A stretch of 64,000 nt of DNA from Roseovarius sp. THAF9 (GTDB taxonomy: Bacteria > Pseudomonadota > Alphaproteobacteria > Rhodobacterales > Rhodobacteraceae): contig NZ_CP045404.1 of the NCBI RefSeq assembly GCF_009363715.1, forward strand, positions 588,001-652,000. Reading direction: 5' to 3'. The stretch's first letter is position 1. The number at the start of each line of letters is the position of its first letter. A model generated the notes under the pieces. That model did not search any database and was not told the origin of the DNA. It worked only from the letters and a program-made list of their open reading frames with translations. Below are positions 8,377-15,905 of this stretch, piece after piece. Both the position numbers and the translations under genes were made by a program.

Positions 8377-8486
8377 GGTGGGTCCCTTCCGTTTTGGGGT
8401 TCTGGCGGAGTCCGCCTAGCGGGTGAAAGCGGCGACAACGTGTTTAAAATGCAGCGTTTTTCGAGACAGAGACGTGTGGTGGCGAG

Positions 8487-8906
8487 ATGAGCACGGGCCT
8501 GTCGCATATCACCTTCATCTGCGCCGACCTCGACCGGATGCAGCGGGTGCTCGAAGACGTGCTGGAGGCGCGGTGCGTCTATGCCAGTGGGGCCGAGCAA
8601 TTCTCGCTGTCAGAGGAGCGATTCTTTCTGGTGGGCGACATGTGGGTCGCGATCATGAAGGGCGCGGCGCTGTCGGAGCGGACCTATAACCACGTGGCGT
8701 TCAAGGTGGACGAGGCCGATTTCGAGGCGCGCGTTGCGCGGATCGAAGCGCTTGGATTGGAGATGCGTCCGCCGCGGCCCCGGGTCGAGGGCGAGGGGCG
8801 GTCGGTGTATTTTCATTCGCCGGACGGGCATCTGCTGGAGCTGCACACGGGCACGCTGGAGGAACGGCTGGCGCGGTATGCGCGCGGACGGGAGGACGTG
8901 GCGTGA
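8487..8906 (+). CDS. fosX: FosX-type Mn(II)-dependent fosfomycin epoxide hydrolase
   Basis: A 139-residue glyoxalase/VOC-fold protein closely resembling Listeria FosX. The expected metal ligands are present (His7 in GLSHITF, His69 in YNHVAF, Glu118 in HLLELH). The FosX general base Glu44 is conserved in FSLSEERFF, as is the segment RPRVEGEGRSVYF. FosX adds water to fosfomycin, a C-P compound. Its place between phnI and phnJ suggests a job linked to phosphonate use rather than, or besides, antibiotic resistance; a Mesorhizobium loti FosX homologue is also known from a phn operon. The stop overlaps the next gene by three bases. Confidence 0.88.
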   Translation: MSTGLSHITFICADLDRMQRVLEDVLEARCVYASGAEQFSLSEERFFLVGDMWVAIMKGAALSERTYNHVAFKVDEADFEARVARIEALGLEMRPPRPRVEGEGRSVYFHSPDGHLLELHTGTLEERLARYARGREDVA

Positions 8907-9493
8907 ATATCGTGTTCGATATCGGCAATGTGTTGATCGCGTGGAATCCCTATGCGGCGTTCCGGCATGCGTTTGAAAGTGACGCGGAGATCGATGCTTT
9001 CCTGATGGACGCGGATTTTTATGCCTGGAACCTGGAGCAGGATCGCGGGCGCAGCCGGGAAGAGGCCGTTGCGGCGGTGCCGAATGGTCACGCCGCTTTG
9101 CTGGACGGGTATTTCGATCGGTTCCACCTGACGGTTCAGGACAAGATCTGTGAGACATGGTCGCTGATGGAGCGGCTGCGCAGCAAGGGGCATGGAATCT
9201 ATGGACTGACGAATTTTGCCGCCGATACCTGGCCCGTCGCGCTGGAGGTGCATCCGCAGCTGGGCGAGGCGTTCGAGGACGTCGTGGTGTCGGGGCATGA
9301 GGGGCGGGTCAAGCCAGACCGCGAGATCTATGACCTGCTGTGCCGGCGCAACAAGCTGAGCCCGAGTGACTGCCTGTTCATCGACGACAGTGCCGCGAAT
9401 GCGGACGGTGCGCGCAAGGCGGGTTGGCAGGCGCATCATTTCACCTCTCCCGACGGGCTGCGCCGGGACCTGAACGCGCGGGGATTGCTATGA
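8903..9493 (+). CDS. HAD-superfamily hydrolase embedded in the C-P lyase operon
   Basis: A 196-residue HAD-IA phosphatase starting at GTG inside the fosX stop and overlapping phnJ by four bases (ATGA), so it is translationally coupled on both sides. Motif I is FDIGNVL with nucleophile Asp6 and Gly at +2, as in YihX-like sugar phosphatases. Motif II is GLTNFA, the motif III lysine is in GRVKPDREIY, and motif IV is FIDDSAAN. A helical cap spans about residues 16-90. Coupling suggests it removes a phosphate from an intermediate or by-product of phosphonate breakdown, but the substrate is unknown. It is not recognisably phosphonoacetaldehyde hydrolase (PhnX). Confidence 0.85.
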   Translation: MNIVFDIGNVLIAWNPYAAFRHAFESDAEIDAFLMDADFYAWNLEQDRGRSREEAVAAVPNGHAALLDGYFDRFHLTVQDKICETWSLMERLRSKGHGIYGLTNFAADTWPVALEVHPQLGEAFEDVVVSGHEGRVKPDREIYDLLCRRNKLSPSDCLFIDDSAANADGARKAGWQAHHFTSPDGLRRDLNARGLL

Positions 9494-10359
9494 GTGACTA
9501 CAATTTCGCCTACCTGGACGAGCAGACCAAGCGGATGATCCGACGGGCGATCCTGAAAGGGCTGGCGATCCCCGGCTACCAGGTGCCGTTCGCCTCGCGT
9601 GAAATGCCGATGCCCTATGGCTGGGGCACGGGGGGCGTGCAGGTGAGTGCGGCGACACTGACGCCCGAGGACCGGATGAAGGTGATCGACCAGGGCGCGG
9701 ATGACACGACGAACGCGGTGTCGATCCGCAAGTTTTTCGAGCGGACGGCGGGTGTGGAGACGACCGAGGAGACGGGGCGTGCGACGGTGATCCAGACCCG
9801 GCACCGGATCCCCGAGGAGGCGCTGACCGAGGACCAGATCCTGGTCTACCAGGTGCCGATCCCGGAGCCGCTGCGGTTCCTGGAGCCGCGCGAGACCGAG
9901 ACGCGGAAAATGCACAGCCTGGAGGAATACGGGCTGATGCACGTGAAGCTATACGAGGATATCAGTCAGCACGGGGCGATCGCCACGTCCTATGCCTACC
10001 CGGTGAAGGTTGAGGGGCGCTACGTGATGGACCCGTCGCCCATCCCGAAGTTCGACAATCCGAAGATGGAGATGGCGGCCATTCAGTTGTTCGGTGCGGG
10101 GCGGGAGCAGCGGATCTATGCGCTGCCGCCGTGGTGCACTGTGGTAAGTCTCGATTTCGAGGACCATCCGTTCGAGCCGAGCAAGGCCGAGCATGACTGT
10201 GATCTGTGCGGGGCGGAGGACAGCTACCTCGACGAGGTGATCGTGGATGATGCGGGCGGGCGGATGTTCGTCTGTTCGGACACGGATTATTGCCGGGGGC
10301 GTCGGACCGCCGGGCATGTGGGGGCGCAGGGTGTGCCTTATGAGGAGGGCGCGGCGTGA
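9490..10359 (+). CDS. phnJ: C-P lyase catalytic subunit PhnJ (radical SAM-like)
   Basis: PhnJ, 289 residues, cleaves the C-P bond of ribose 1-phosphonate 5-phosphate with a [4Fe-4S] cluster and S-adenosylmethionine. The unusual cluster motif C-x2-C-x21-C is intact at the C-terminal end (CDLC ... FVCSDTDYC). The N-terminal NFAYLDEQTKRMIRRAILKG and GWGTGGVQVSAA are typical. The start chosen is the ATG in the HAD stop (ATGA); the frame is open 66 bases further upstream. The gene is complete and should be active. PhnK follows after an unusual 79-base gap holding a perfect palindrome. Confidence 0.97.
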   Translation: MSDYNFAYLDEQTKRMIRRAILKGLAIPGYQVPFASREMPMPYGWGTGGVQVSAATLTPEDRMKVIDQGADDTTNAVSIRKFFERTAGVETTEETGRATVIQTRHRIPEEALTEDQILVYQVPIPEPLRFLEPRETETRKMHSLEEYGLMHVKLYEDISQHGAIATSYAYPVKVEGRYVMDPSPIPKFDNPKMEMAAIQLFGAGREQRIYALPPWCTVVSLDFEDHPFEPSKAEHDCDLCGAEDSYLDEVIVDDAGGRMFVCSDTDYCRGRRTAGHVGAQGVPYEEGAA

Positions 10360-10397
10360 GACACGGGGCGCGCAAAATTTTTTGGAAGAATTTTGGA

Positions 10398-10419
10398 GCG
10401 GATTTTTCGAAAAATCCGC
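10398..10419 (+). repeat. 22-bp perfect palindrome between phnJ and phnK
   Basis: GCGGATTTTTCGAAAAATCCGC equals its own reverse complement and is preceded by A/T-rich GCAAAATTTTTTGGAAG. It breaks an otherwise tightly overlapping operon. A second element of similar character (GAAAATTCGTACGAATTTTC) sits at 15179. Confidence 0.75.
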
Positions 10420-10438
10420 GTGCGGGAGGGCTGGCGTG

Positions 10439-11209
10439 ATGGCTCCGCTTTTGCAGGTGCGCGATGTTGCGAAGTTTTACGGATCCCGGGTGGGGTGCCG
10501 GGATGTGTCCTTCGACCTTTACCCCGGGGAAGTGATGGGGATCGTCGGGGAGAGTGGATCGGGGAAATCCACGCTTCTGGGCTGCCTCGCCGGTCATCTG
10601 GCTCCTGACGCCGGCGAGGTGATTTTCGACACACGCGGAGATGGTCCGCGCGATACGCTGAGAATGTCCGAGCCGGAGCGGCGGATGCTGGGGCGGACGG
10701 ACTGGGCCTTCGTGCATCAGCACGCGCGCGATGGGTTGCGCATGGGTGTGAGTGCGGGCGGCAATGTGGGCGAGCGGCTGATGGCCGTGGGCGCGCGGCA
10801 TTATGGGGATATCCGCAGCAGCGCGGTGGATTGGCTGGGCCGGGTGGAGATCGCCGAGGACCGGGTGGATGACCGGCCCACGGCGTTTTCCGGGGGCATG
10901 CAGCAGCGGTTGCAGATCGCCCGGAACCTGGTGACGGGGCCGAGGCTGGTGTTCATGGACGAGCCCACGGGTGGCTTGGATGTCAGCGTGCAGGCGCGTC
11001 TGTTGGACCTTTTGCGCGGGCTGGTGCGGGAGATGGGGCTGAGCGCCATCATCGTGACGCATGATCTGGCCGTGGTGCGGTTGCTGGCGGACCGGTTGAT
11101 GGTGATGAAGGACGGGCATGTGGTGGAGACTGGGCTGACCGATCAGGTGCTGGACGACCCGCAGCATGGGTATACGCAGTTGCTGGTTTCCAGCGTGTTG
11201 CAGGTTTGA
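10439..11209 (+). CDS. phnK: C-P lyase ABC-type ATPase PhnK
   Basis: PhnK, 256 residues, is an ABC ATPase that binds the C-P lyase core. Walker A is GESGSGKS (about residues 37-44), the signature is FSGGMQQR, and Walker B is RLVFMDEPTGGLD. It resembles the ATPases of peptide transporters, as PhnK does. The ATG at 10439 is preceded by GGGAGGGC, a good ribosome site. The frame extends upstream to 10247 within phnJ, but that part has no ABC sequence. It is separated from phnJ by a palindrome and from phnL by 44 bases. Confidence 0.94.
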   Translation: MAPLLQVRDVAKFYGSRVGCRDVSFDLYPGEVMGIVGESGSGKSTLLGCLAGHLAPDAGEVIFDTRGDGPRDTLRMSEPERRMLGRTDWAFVHQHARDGLRMGVSAGGNVGERLMAVGARHYGDIRSSAVDWLGRVEIAEDRVDDRPTAFSGGMQQRLQIARNLVTGPRLVFMDEPTGGLDVSVQARLLDLLRGLVREMGLSAIIVTHDLAVVRLLADRLMVMKDGHVVETGLTDQVLDDPQHGYTQLLVSSVLQV

Positions 11210-11253
11210 GGCGGCGGGATTTGAGTAATTTGGGAACAGTGAAGGCCGGGGCC

Positions 11254-11934
11254 ATGATCGAGATCGAGAACGTGTCGAAGAACTTCGTGCTGCACAACCA
11301 GGGTGGCGCGGTCATTCCGGTGATGGCGGGGGCATCGCTGTCGGTGGGGCGCGGCGAATGCGTGGCGCTGACGGGGGCGTCGGGCGCGGGCAAGTCGACG
11401 CTGATGCGGATGATCTACGGTAATTACCTGGCCGCCTCGGGCCGGATCGTGGTGGGGGGCGTGGACGTGGCCCGGGCCGAACCGCGCGAGATTTTGGCGC
11501 TCCGGCGCGAGACGCTGGGGTACGTAAGCCAGTTCCTGCGGGTGGTGCCACGGGTGCCGACGCGGGAGGTGGTGGCCGAGCCGCTCTTGGCAGTTGGCGT
11601 GGATCGCGACGTGGCCTTGGCGCGTGCCGAGGAGTTGTTGCGGCGGTTGAACATTCCCGAAGGACTGTGGGGTTTGAGCCCGACCACGTTTTCGGGGGGT
11701 GAGCAGCAGCGGGTGAACATCGCGCGGGGGTTCGCGCATGGTTATCCGGCGATGCTGCTGGACGAGCCGACGGCGAGCCTTGATGCGGCCAACCGCGAGA
11801 CGGTTTTGCGCCTGATCGAGGAGGCAAAGGCGCGGGGCGCGGCGATTGTCGGGATTTTCCATGACGAGACGGCGCGGGCGCGGGTGTGCGACCGGGAGAT
11901 CGACGTGTCGGTCTTTACCCCGAAGGCAGCGTGA
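11254..11934 (+). CDS. phnL: C-P lyase ABC-type ATPase PhnL
   Basis: PhnL, 226 residues, the second ABC ATPase of the system; it associates with PhnGHI and PhnM in phosphonate activation. Walker A is GASGAGKS, the signature is FSGGEQQRVNIARGF, and Walker B is AMLLDEPTASLD. The Met at 11254 gives the normal N-terminus MIEIENVSKNF, with GAAGG about ten bases upstream. The stop overlaps phnN by one base. No odd residues. Confidence 0.94.
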   Translation: MIEIENVSKNFVLHNQGGAVIPVMAGASLSVGRGECVALTGASGAGKSTLMRMIYGNYLAASGRIVVGGVDVARAEPREILALRRETLGYVSQFLRVVPRVPTREVVAEPLLAVGVDRDVALARAEELLRRLNIPEGLWGLSPTTFSGGEQQRVNIARGFAHGYPAMLLDEPTASLDAANRETVLRLIEEAKARGAAIVGIFHDETARARVCDREIDVSVFTPKAA

Positions 11935-12500
11935 TGTGCGCTCTTGGCCATACCGGGCGGTTGATCGGCGTTGTCGGGCCGTCGGGCGTGGGCAAGGACA
12001 GCGTGATGCAGGCGCTGGCGGCGCGACACGCGGGCGTGCGGCTGGTGCGGCGGGTGATCACACGTGATGCGGGTGCGGGCGGCGAGGATTCCGAGGCGGT
12101 CAGCGAGGACGTGTTCGAGGCACGGGTGCAGGCGGGGGCGTTCGCGCTGCACTGGCGGGCGCACGGGTTGCGCTATGGCGTGCCGGTGGCGGTGAATGAG
12201 GATCTGGCGGCGGGGCATCTGTGCCTTGTGAACCTGTCGCGGGCGGTTCTGGCCGAGGCGCAGGCGATGTTTCCCGGCTTTGCCGTGGTGCATCTGACGG
12301 CGCCGGTGGAGGTGCTGGCGGTACGGTTGGCGGCGCGCGGGCGGGAAAGTGCCGAGGTGATCGCGGCGCGGCTGGAACGGGCCGGGTTTGCCTTGCCCGA
12401 CGGGCTGGCGCATGTGATCCGGGTGGAGAATACCGGGACCGTGGACGCGGCGGCAGAGGCGGTCTGGGCGCAGCTTCAGCCGGAGAGGGTGGCGCGATGA
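11934..12500 (+). CDS. phnN: Ribose 1,5-bisphosphate phosphokinase PhnN
   Basis: PhnN, 188 residues from the ATG shared with the phnL stop (TGATG). It phosphorylates ribose 1,5-bisphosphate to PRPP, the last step of the C-P lyase pathway. The guanylate-kinase-like P-loop is GPSGVGKD at residues 15-22, followed by RRVITRDA. Its last 25 bases overlap the tail of the reverse-strand DUF1045 gene, so the two transcripts converge. Confidence 0.93.
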   Translation: MCALGHTGRLIGVVGPSGVGKDSVMQALAARHAGVRLVRRVITRDAGAGGEDSEAVSEDVFEARVQAGAFALHWRAHGLRYGVPVAVNEDLAAGHLCLVNLSRAVLAEAQAMFPGFAVVHLTAPVEVLAVRLAARGRESAEVIAARLERAGFALPDGLAHVIRVENTGTVDAAAEAVWAQLQPERVAR

Positions 12501-13177
12501 ACGACGTGGAAACGCCCCTCGGCATCCTCGGCGCAGAGGCTGAGCGTGTCGATGCGGAAGGGCTGTGGGATCAGCGAGGCGACGTGGTCTTGCAGAACGG
12601 CGCGGAGGCGGGTTGCCTGCGCCTTGGGCAGTTTGCCCGACAGAGTGTAGTGGCAGCGGAACTGGTCCATTACATAGGGATAGCCCCATTGCAGCAGCAG
12701 CGCGTCCTGTTCGGGCGTGAGACCGGCGGCGCGGCGGCGGGCGAGGTCGGCGTTGGTGAGGGGGGCGCGGAACGGGTCGAGCGTGCGGACGGTGTCGGCG
12801 GCAAGGCGGTTGAGCGGGCTGGTGTTTCCGGTGGGCACGAAGGCCAGGAAGCGACCGAGTTGCGCCAGTTCCAGCCCGTCGAGTGTAAGAGGCGCGGCAA
12901 GGTCGCAATGTGTGGTGAAGGCGGTCAGGAGGTCGGTTTCCGTCCAGCCCTCGGCCAGATGGAAGGGCGGCTTGATCGTCGCGTGAAAGCCGTATTTGCG
13001 GGGTGTGCTGGTGATGTCGTCCCACGGGGCCGGAAGGCCGTCGATTTCGGGCGGGGTGGTTGGGGTTCCACTTTCCACGTCCCAGCCGAGCCAGTCGGCA
13101 CCGAACCCGCCAAGCACCCCCTGCGGCGTGTGGTAGACAGCGTAGCGTCGGAAAGCCATGTGCGCGGGTCTGCCCAT
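12476..13177 (-). CDS. DUF1045 2H-phosphoesterase of the phosphonate locus
   Basis: A 233-residue member of the DUF1045 phosphonate-operon family, a branch of the 2H phosphoesterases. Both HxT motifs are present: FHATIK (His65, Thr67) and CHYTLSG (His176, Thr178). 2H enzymes open cyclic phosphodiesters. C-P lyase yields 5-phosphoribosyl 1,2-cyclic phosphate, normally opened by PhnP; no phnP is seen here, so this enzyme probably takes that step. It lies between phnN and phnM on the other strand and overlaps phnN tail-to-tail. The start may be Met7 (13159); neither has a strong ribosome site. Confidence 0.85.
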   Translation of the reverse strand: MGRPAHMAFRRYAVYHTPQGVLGGFGADWLGWDVESGTPTTPPEIDGLPAPWDDITSTPRKYGFHATIKPPFHLAEGWTETDLLTAFTTHCDLAAPLTLDGLELAQLGRFLAFVPTGNTSPLNRLAADTVRTLDPFRAPLTNADLARRRAAGLTPEQDALLLQWGYPYVMDQFRCHYTLSGKLPKAQATRLRAVLQDHVASLIPQPFRIDTLSLCAEDAEGRFHVVHRATLSG

Positions 13178-13206
13178 GTTTCAACTTCAAGACAAGTGAT
13201 GGTTCC

Positions 13207-14349
13207 ATGACAGAGACGTTTCGCCTTGCCAATGCCAGAGTGATCCTGCGGGACCGGGTGATGACCGGCTGCGTGACCGTGGAGGATGGCGTGATCGCCG
13301 GGGTCGAGGAGGGCGACGCGGTGGACGCCGGTGCGGTCGATTGTGGCGGCGGTTTCGTGGCGCCGGGGCTGATCGAGCTGCACACCGACAATCTGGAGCG
13401 GCATATCCAGCCGCGGCCCAAGGTGGACTGGCCGCATAACGCGGCGATCCTGGCACATGACGCGGAACTGGCGAGTACCGGGATCACCACGGTGTTCGAC
13501 GCGATGCGGGTGGGGTCGATCCCGACGGGGCGGGGGCGGTACCTGGCCTATGCGCGGGGCCTGGCGAGCGAGCTGTGGGCGCTGCGCGAGGAGGACGCAT
13601 TGAAGATCAGCCATTTTCTGCATTTGCGGGCGGAGGTGTGTTCGGAAACGCTGGAAGAGGAGATGGCGGAGTTCGGCCCGGAAGACCGTGTCGGGATCGT
13701 CAGTCTGATGGACCACACGCCGGGGCAGCGGCAGTTCCGGGATATCACCAAGCTAGCCGATTACATGAAGGGCAAGCACGCCCTGTCGGATGTGGAGTTC
13801 GAGGAGCATGTGGCGCAGTTGAAGGCGCTGCGGGACGCCAATGGCGATCGGCACGAGGCGACGGCGGTGCGCGAGGCGGCGCGCTATGGCGCGGTGCTGG
13901 CGAGCCATGACGACACGACCGAGACGCAGGTCGAGACCTCGAAGGGCTATGGCGTGGCGATGGCGGAGTTTCCCACGACGGTGGAGGCGGCGGAGGCCAG
14001 CCATGCGCGGGAGATCGCGGTGATCATGGGCGCGCCGAACCTCATTCGCGGCGGGTCGCATTCGGGCAACGTGGCGGCGGGGGAGTTGGCCGAGGCCGGG
14101 CTGCTCGATATCCTGTCGTCGGATTATGTGCCCTCGGCGCTGCTTCTGGCGGCGGTTAAGCTGGGGCATGACTGGGGCTGCATGGCGCGGGGGCTCGCGA
14201 CGGTGACGGCAGCGCCCGCGAAGGCCGTGGGATTGCAGGATCGGGGCGAGATTGCGCCCGGCAAGCGGGCCGATCTGATCCGGTTCGACCTGCGCGGCGG
14301 GGCGCCGGCCCTGCGCGCCGTGTGGAGCCGGGGAAACCGCGTGGCGTGA
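13207..14349 (+). CDS. phnM: Alpha-D-ribose 1-methylphosphonate 5-triphosphate diphosphatase PhnM
   Basis: PhnM, 380 residues, hydrolyses the phosphonate-ribose triphosphate to the monophosphate and pyrophosphate. The canonical family motifs are here: ELHTDNLERHIQPRP, MDHTPGQRQF, LASHDDTTETQ, MGAPNLIRGGSHSGN and SSDYVPSALL. The start at 13207 gives MTETFRLANARVIL. It is separated from phnN by the reverse-strand DUF1045 gene and has its own start region of about 30 bases from that gene's start, so a divergent promoter is likely. This is the bona fide PhnM; the gene at 3989 is a divergent paralogue. Confidence 0.94.
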   Translation: MTETFRLANARVILRDRVMTGCVTVEDGVIAGVEEGDAVDAGAVDCGGGFVAPGLIELHTDNLERHIQPRPKVDWPHNAAILAHDAELASTGITTVFDAMRVGSIPTGRGRYLAYARGLASELWALREEDALKISHFLHLRAEVCSETLEEEMAEFGPEDRVGIVSLMDHTPGQRQFRDITKLADYMKGKHALSDVEFEEHVAQLKALRDANGDRHEATAVREAARYGAVLASHDDTTETQVETSKGYGVAMAEFPTTVEAAEASHAREIAVIMGAPNLIRGGSHSGNVAAGELAEAGLLDILSSDYVPSALLLAAVKLGHDWGCMARGLATVTAAPAKAVGLQDRGEIAPGKRADLIRFDLRGGAPALRAVWSRGNRVA

Positions 14350-14357
14350 GGCGGGAT

Positions 14358-14380
14358 GGTGGGTTTTCACCCACCCTACG
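14358..14380 (+). repeat. ACCCACCCTAC intergenic hairpin, copy 2
   Basis: GGTGGGT-TTTC-ACCCACC followed by CTACG, nine bases after the phnM stop. Same family as the copy at 3812. Confidence 0.8.
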
Positions 14381-14454
14381 AGCGGCTGCGTGCGGGGCGG
14401 GCTTGAACCCCGGGGCGGGGACTGCGCATATGGCGGAAAAGTAGGAGTTTGGCG

Positions 14455-15150
14455 ATGTCCACCGAGTATCTTTTCCCGCCCGCCCCGATCCCGGCCCTGC
14501 CTATCGAGGGCGAGACGGCCGTCTTTCCCATCCGGCGGATCTTCTGCGTCGGACGGAACTATGCGGCGCATGCGGCCGAGATGGGCAACGAGGTGGACCG
14601 CGAGGCGCCGTGGTATTTCAACAAGTCCGCCCATGCCTACTGCCCGGGGGGCGCGACCATCCCGATGCCGCCCGAGACGCAGAACTGCCATTACGAAATG
14701 GAGTTCGTAGTGGCGCTGGGCGGCGAGGCCGGGCTGATTTCCAAGGATGAGGCGATGTCGGCGGTGTTCGGCTATGGCTGCGGGATCGACCTGACGCGGC
14801 GGGATCTGCAGGCGCAGGCCAAGGAGACGCGGCGGCCCTGGGACCTGGGCAAGGATTTCGAGAATGCCGCCATTCTAGGGCCGCTGACGCGGGCCGATGC
14901 CTTTGGCGAGATTGGCGACCAGGCGATCTGGCTGGACCATGACGGCGCGCGGGTGCAGGAGGCGACGCTGGCCGACATGGTGTGGAGCGTGCCGGAGATC
15001 ATCGCCCACCTGTCGCGATTCTATCGCCTGATGGCTGGTGACCTGATCATGACCGGAACGCCCGCCGGCGTGGGACCGGTGCAGCCGGGCAGCCGCCTGC
15101 ATGGCGGGGTCGAGGGGCTTCAGCCGGTGCAGGTAAGTTTTGCGGGCTGA
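14455..15150 (+). CDS. Fumarylacetoacetate hydrolase-family protein (fumarylpyruvate hydrolase-like)
   Basis: A 231-residue FAH-fold enzyme. The metal and active-site region is visible: FCVGRNYAAHAAEMG, NCHYEMEFVVALGG (Glu-x-Glu metal ligands) and a C-terminal GDLIMTGTPAGVGPVQPG. Short FAH proteins of this kind hydrolyse acylpyruvates such as fumarylpyruvate in gentisate or salicylate breakdown, or decarboxylate oxaloacetate. No aromatic catabolism genes are adjacent, so the substrate is open. The ATG at 14455 has GTAGGAG eight bases upstream; a TTG two codons earlier is not preferred. Confidence 0.85.
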   Translation: MSTEYLFPPAPIPALPIEGETAVFPIRRIFCVGRNYAAHAAEMGNEVDREAPWYFNKSAHAYCPGGATIPMPPETQNCHYEMEFVVALGGEAGLISKDEAMSAVFGYGCGIDLTRRDLQAQAKETRRPWDLGKDFENAAILGPLTRADAFGEIGDQAIWLDHDGARVQEATLADMVWSVPEIIAHLSRFYRLMAGDLIMTGTPAGVGPVQPGSRLHGGVEGLQPVQVSFAG

Positions 15151-15178
15151 GATGAGGAATTGGTCCAGGGCAGTGTCA

Positions 15179-15213
15179 GAAAATTCGTACGAATTTTCTT
15201 CATACGAAGAAAA
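15179..15213 (+). repeat. Two overlapping AT-rich palindromes before a start codon
   Basis: GAAAATTCGTACGAATTTTC (15179-15198) is a perfect 20-bp palindrome. It overlaps a second hairpin, TTTTCTTC-ATAC-GAAGAAAA (15194-15213), whose last A is the first base of the next gene's ATG. The two hairpins are mutually exclusive because they share TTTTC. They could terminate the upstream gene or occlude the downstream start. Confidence 0.7.
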
Positions 15214-15836
15214 TGGACGTGGGTAACCGACGATTGAATCGGACAAGGAAAACAACTCAGGTGACCTGTTGGAGCATCGGCCTTGCGGTGGTGCTCGGCG
15301 CTGCGGTGTTCGTCGCACAGGGCGCCTTTGCGCCGGAGCGGGTCCCGCCTGACGTGCCGGAGCCGGTGGTGGAGCGTCTGGGGACGGTGCCGAACTATGA
15401 GAACCCGCAGCAGCGCCATTCCAAGATGCTTGACGAGCTTGACTACAACGCGGCCATGGCGGTGAACGATGAGGGCGGTCATGGCTGGGCCGACAATCAC
15501 GCGCGGATCGAGGATGCCGAGAAGATCGCTATGGCGCATTGCGCGGTCCAAGGGCCGGGGTGCCGGATCATCCTGAGGATTTTGCCCGAGACCCAGGTGG
15601 ACATCGACGGTCAACCGCTGTCGCGGACCGCGGCGGAGGCGTTGCGGCGCTACGTGGACGAGCCGCGGTCGAAGGCGATCGCGTTGACCGGGCATGGCGG
15701 CTGGGGCGCGGCGTGGAACAGAAGCAGCAGACGCAACGCCGTCACGGGTGCGCTGGAAAGCTGTCGGAAGCACGAGACAACCACGGCGCCGGGAGTGGAA
15801 ATAACCACGGAGTGCCGGTTGATCTGGACGGATTGA
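15213..15836 (+). CDS. Membrane-anchored or secreted protein of unknown function
   Basis: A 207-residue protein I cannot name. A basic N-terminus and one hydrophobic helix (about residues 21-39, SIGLAVVLGAAVFVAQGAF) suggest a signal anchor or cleaved signal. The rest is exported and contains paired cysteines (AHCAVQGPGCRI, SCRKHE ... TECRL). The segment HGGWGAAWNRSSRRNAVTGALESC resembles repeated-module proteins in which GWGAAWN is followed by a residue-counted Cys; the core is GGWGAAWN. The start codon sits at the end of a hairpin and has only a weak purine run (GAAGAAA) before it. Confidence 0.6.
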   Translation: MDVGNRRLNRTRKTTQVTCWSIGLAVVLGAAVFVAQGAFAPERVPPDVPEPVVERLGTVPNYENPQQRHSKMLDELDYNAAMAVNDEGGHGWADNHARIEDAEKIAMAHCAVQGPGCRIILRILPETQVDIDGQPLSRTAAEALRRYVDEPRSKAIALTGHGGWGAAWNRSSRRNAVTGALESCRKHETTTAPGVEITTECRLIWTD

Positions 15837-15876
15837 GACAGTCGGTTCTAGCGCCTTCTGGCCTTTCGGTGGAGCC

Positions 15877-15901
15877 AGGGTGGGGTGAGACCCCACCCTA
15901 C
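15877..15901 (+). repeat. ACCCACCCTAC intergenic hairpin, copy 3
   Basis: AGGGTGGGGT-GAG-ACCCCACCCT, a perfect 10-bp stem, then AC. It lies between two convergent genes (stops at 15836 and 15906) and may act as a shared transcript end. Confidence 0.8.
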
Positions 15902-15905
15902 AGTG

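Noticed and set aside
8218..8490. Forward 90-codon frame between phnI and fosX
   Set aside because: No ribosome site of note and no protein-like character; the minus-strand microprotein in the same gap is more credible.
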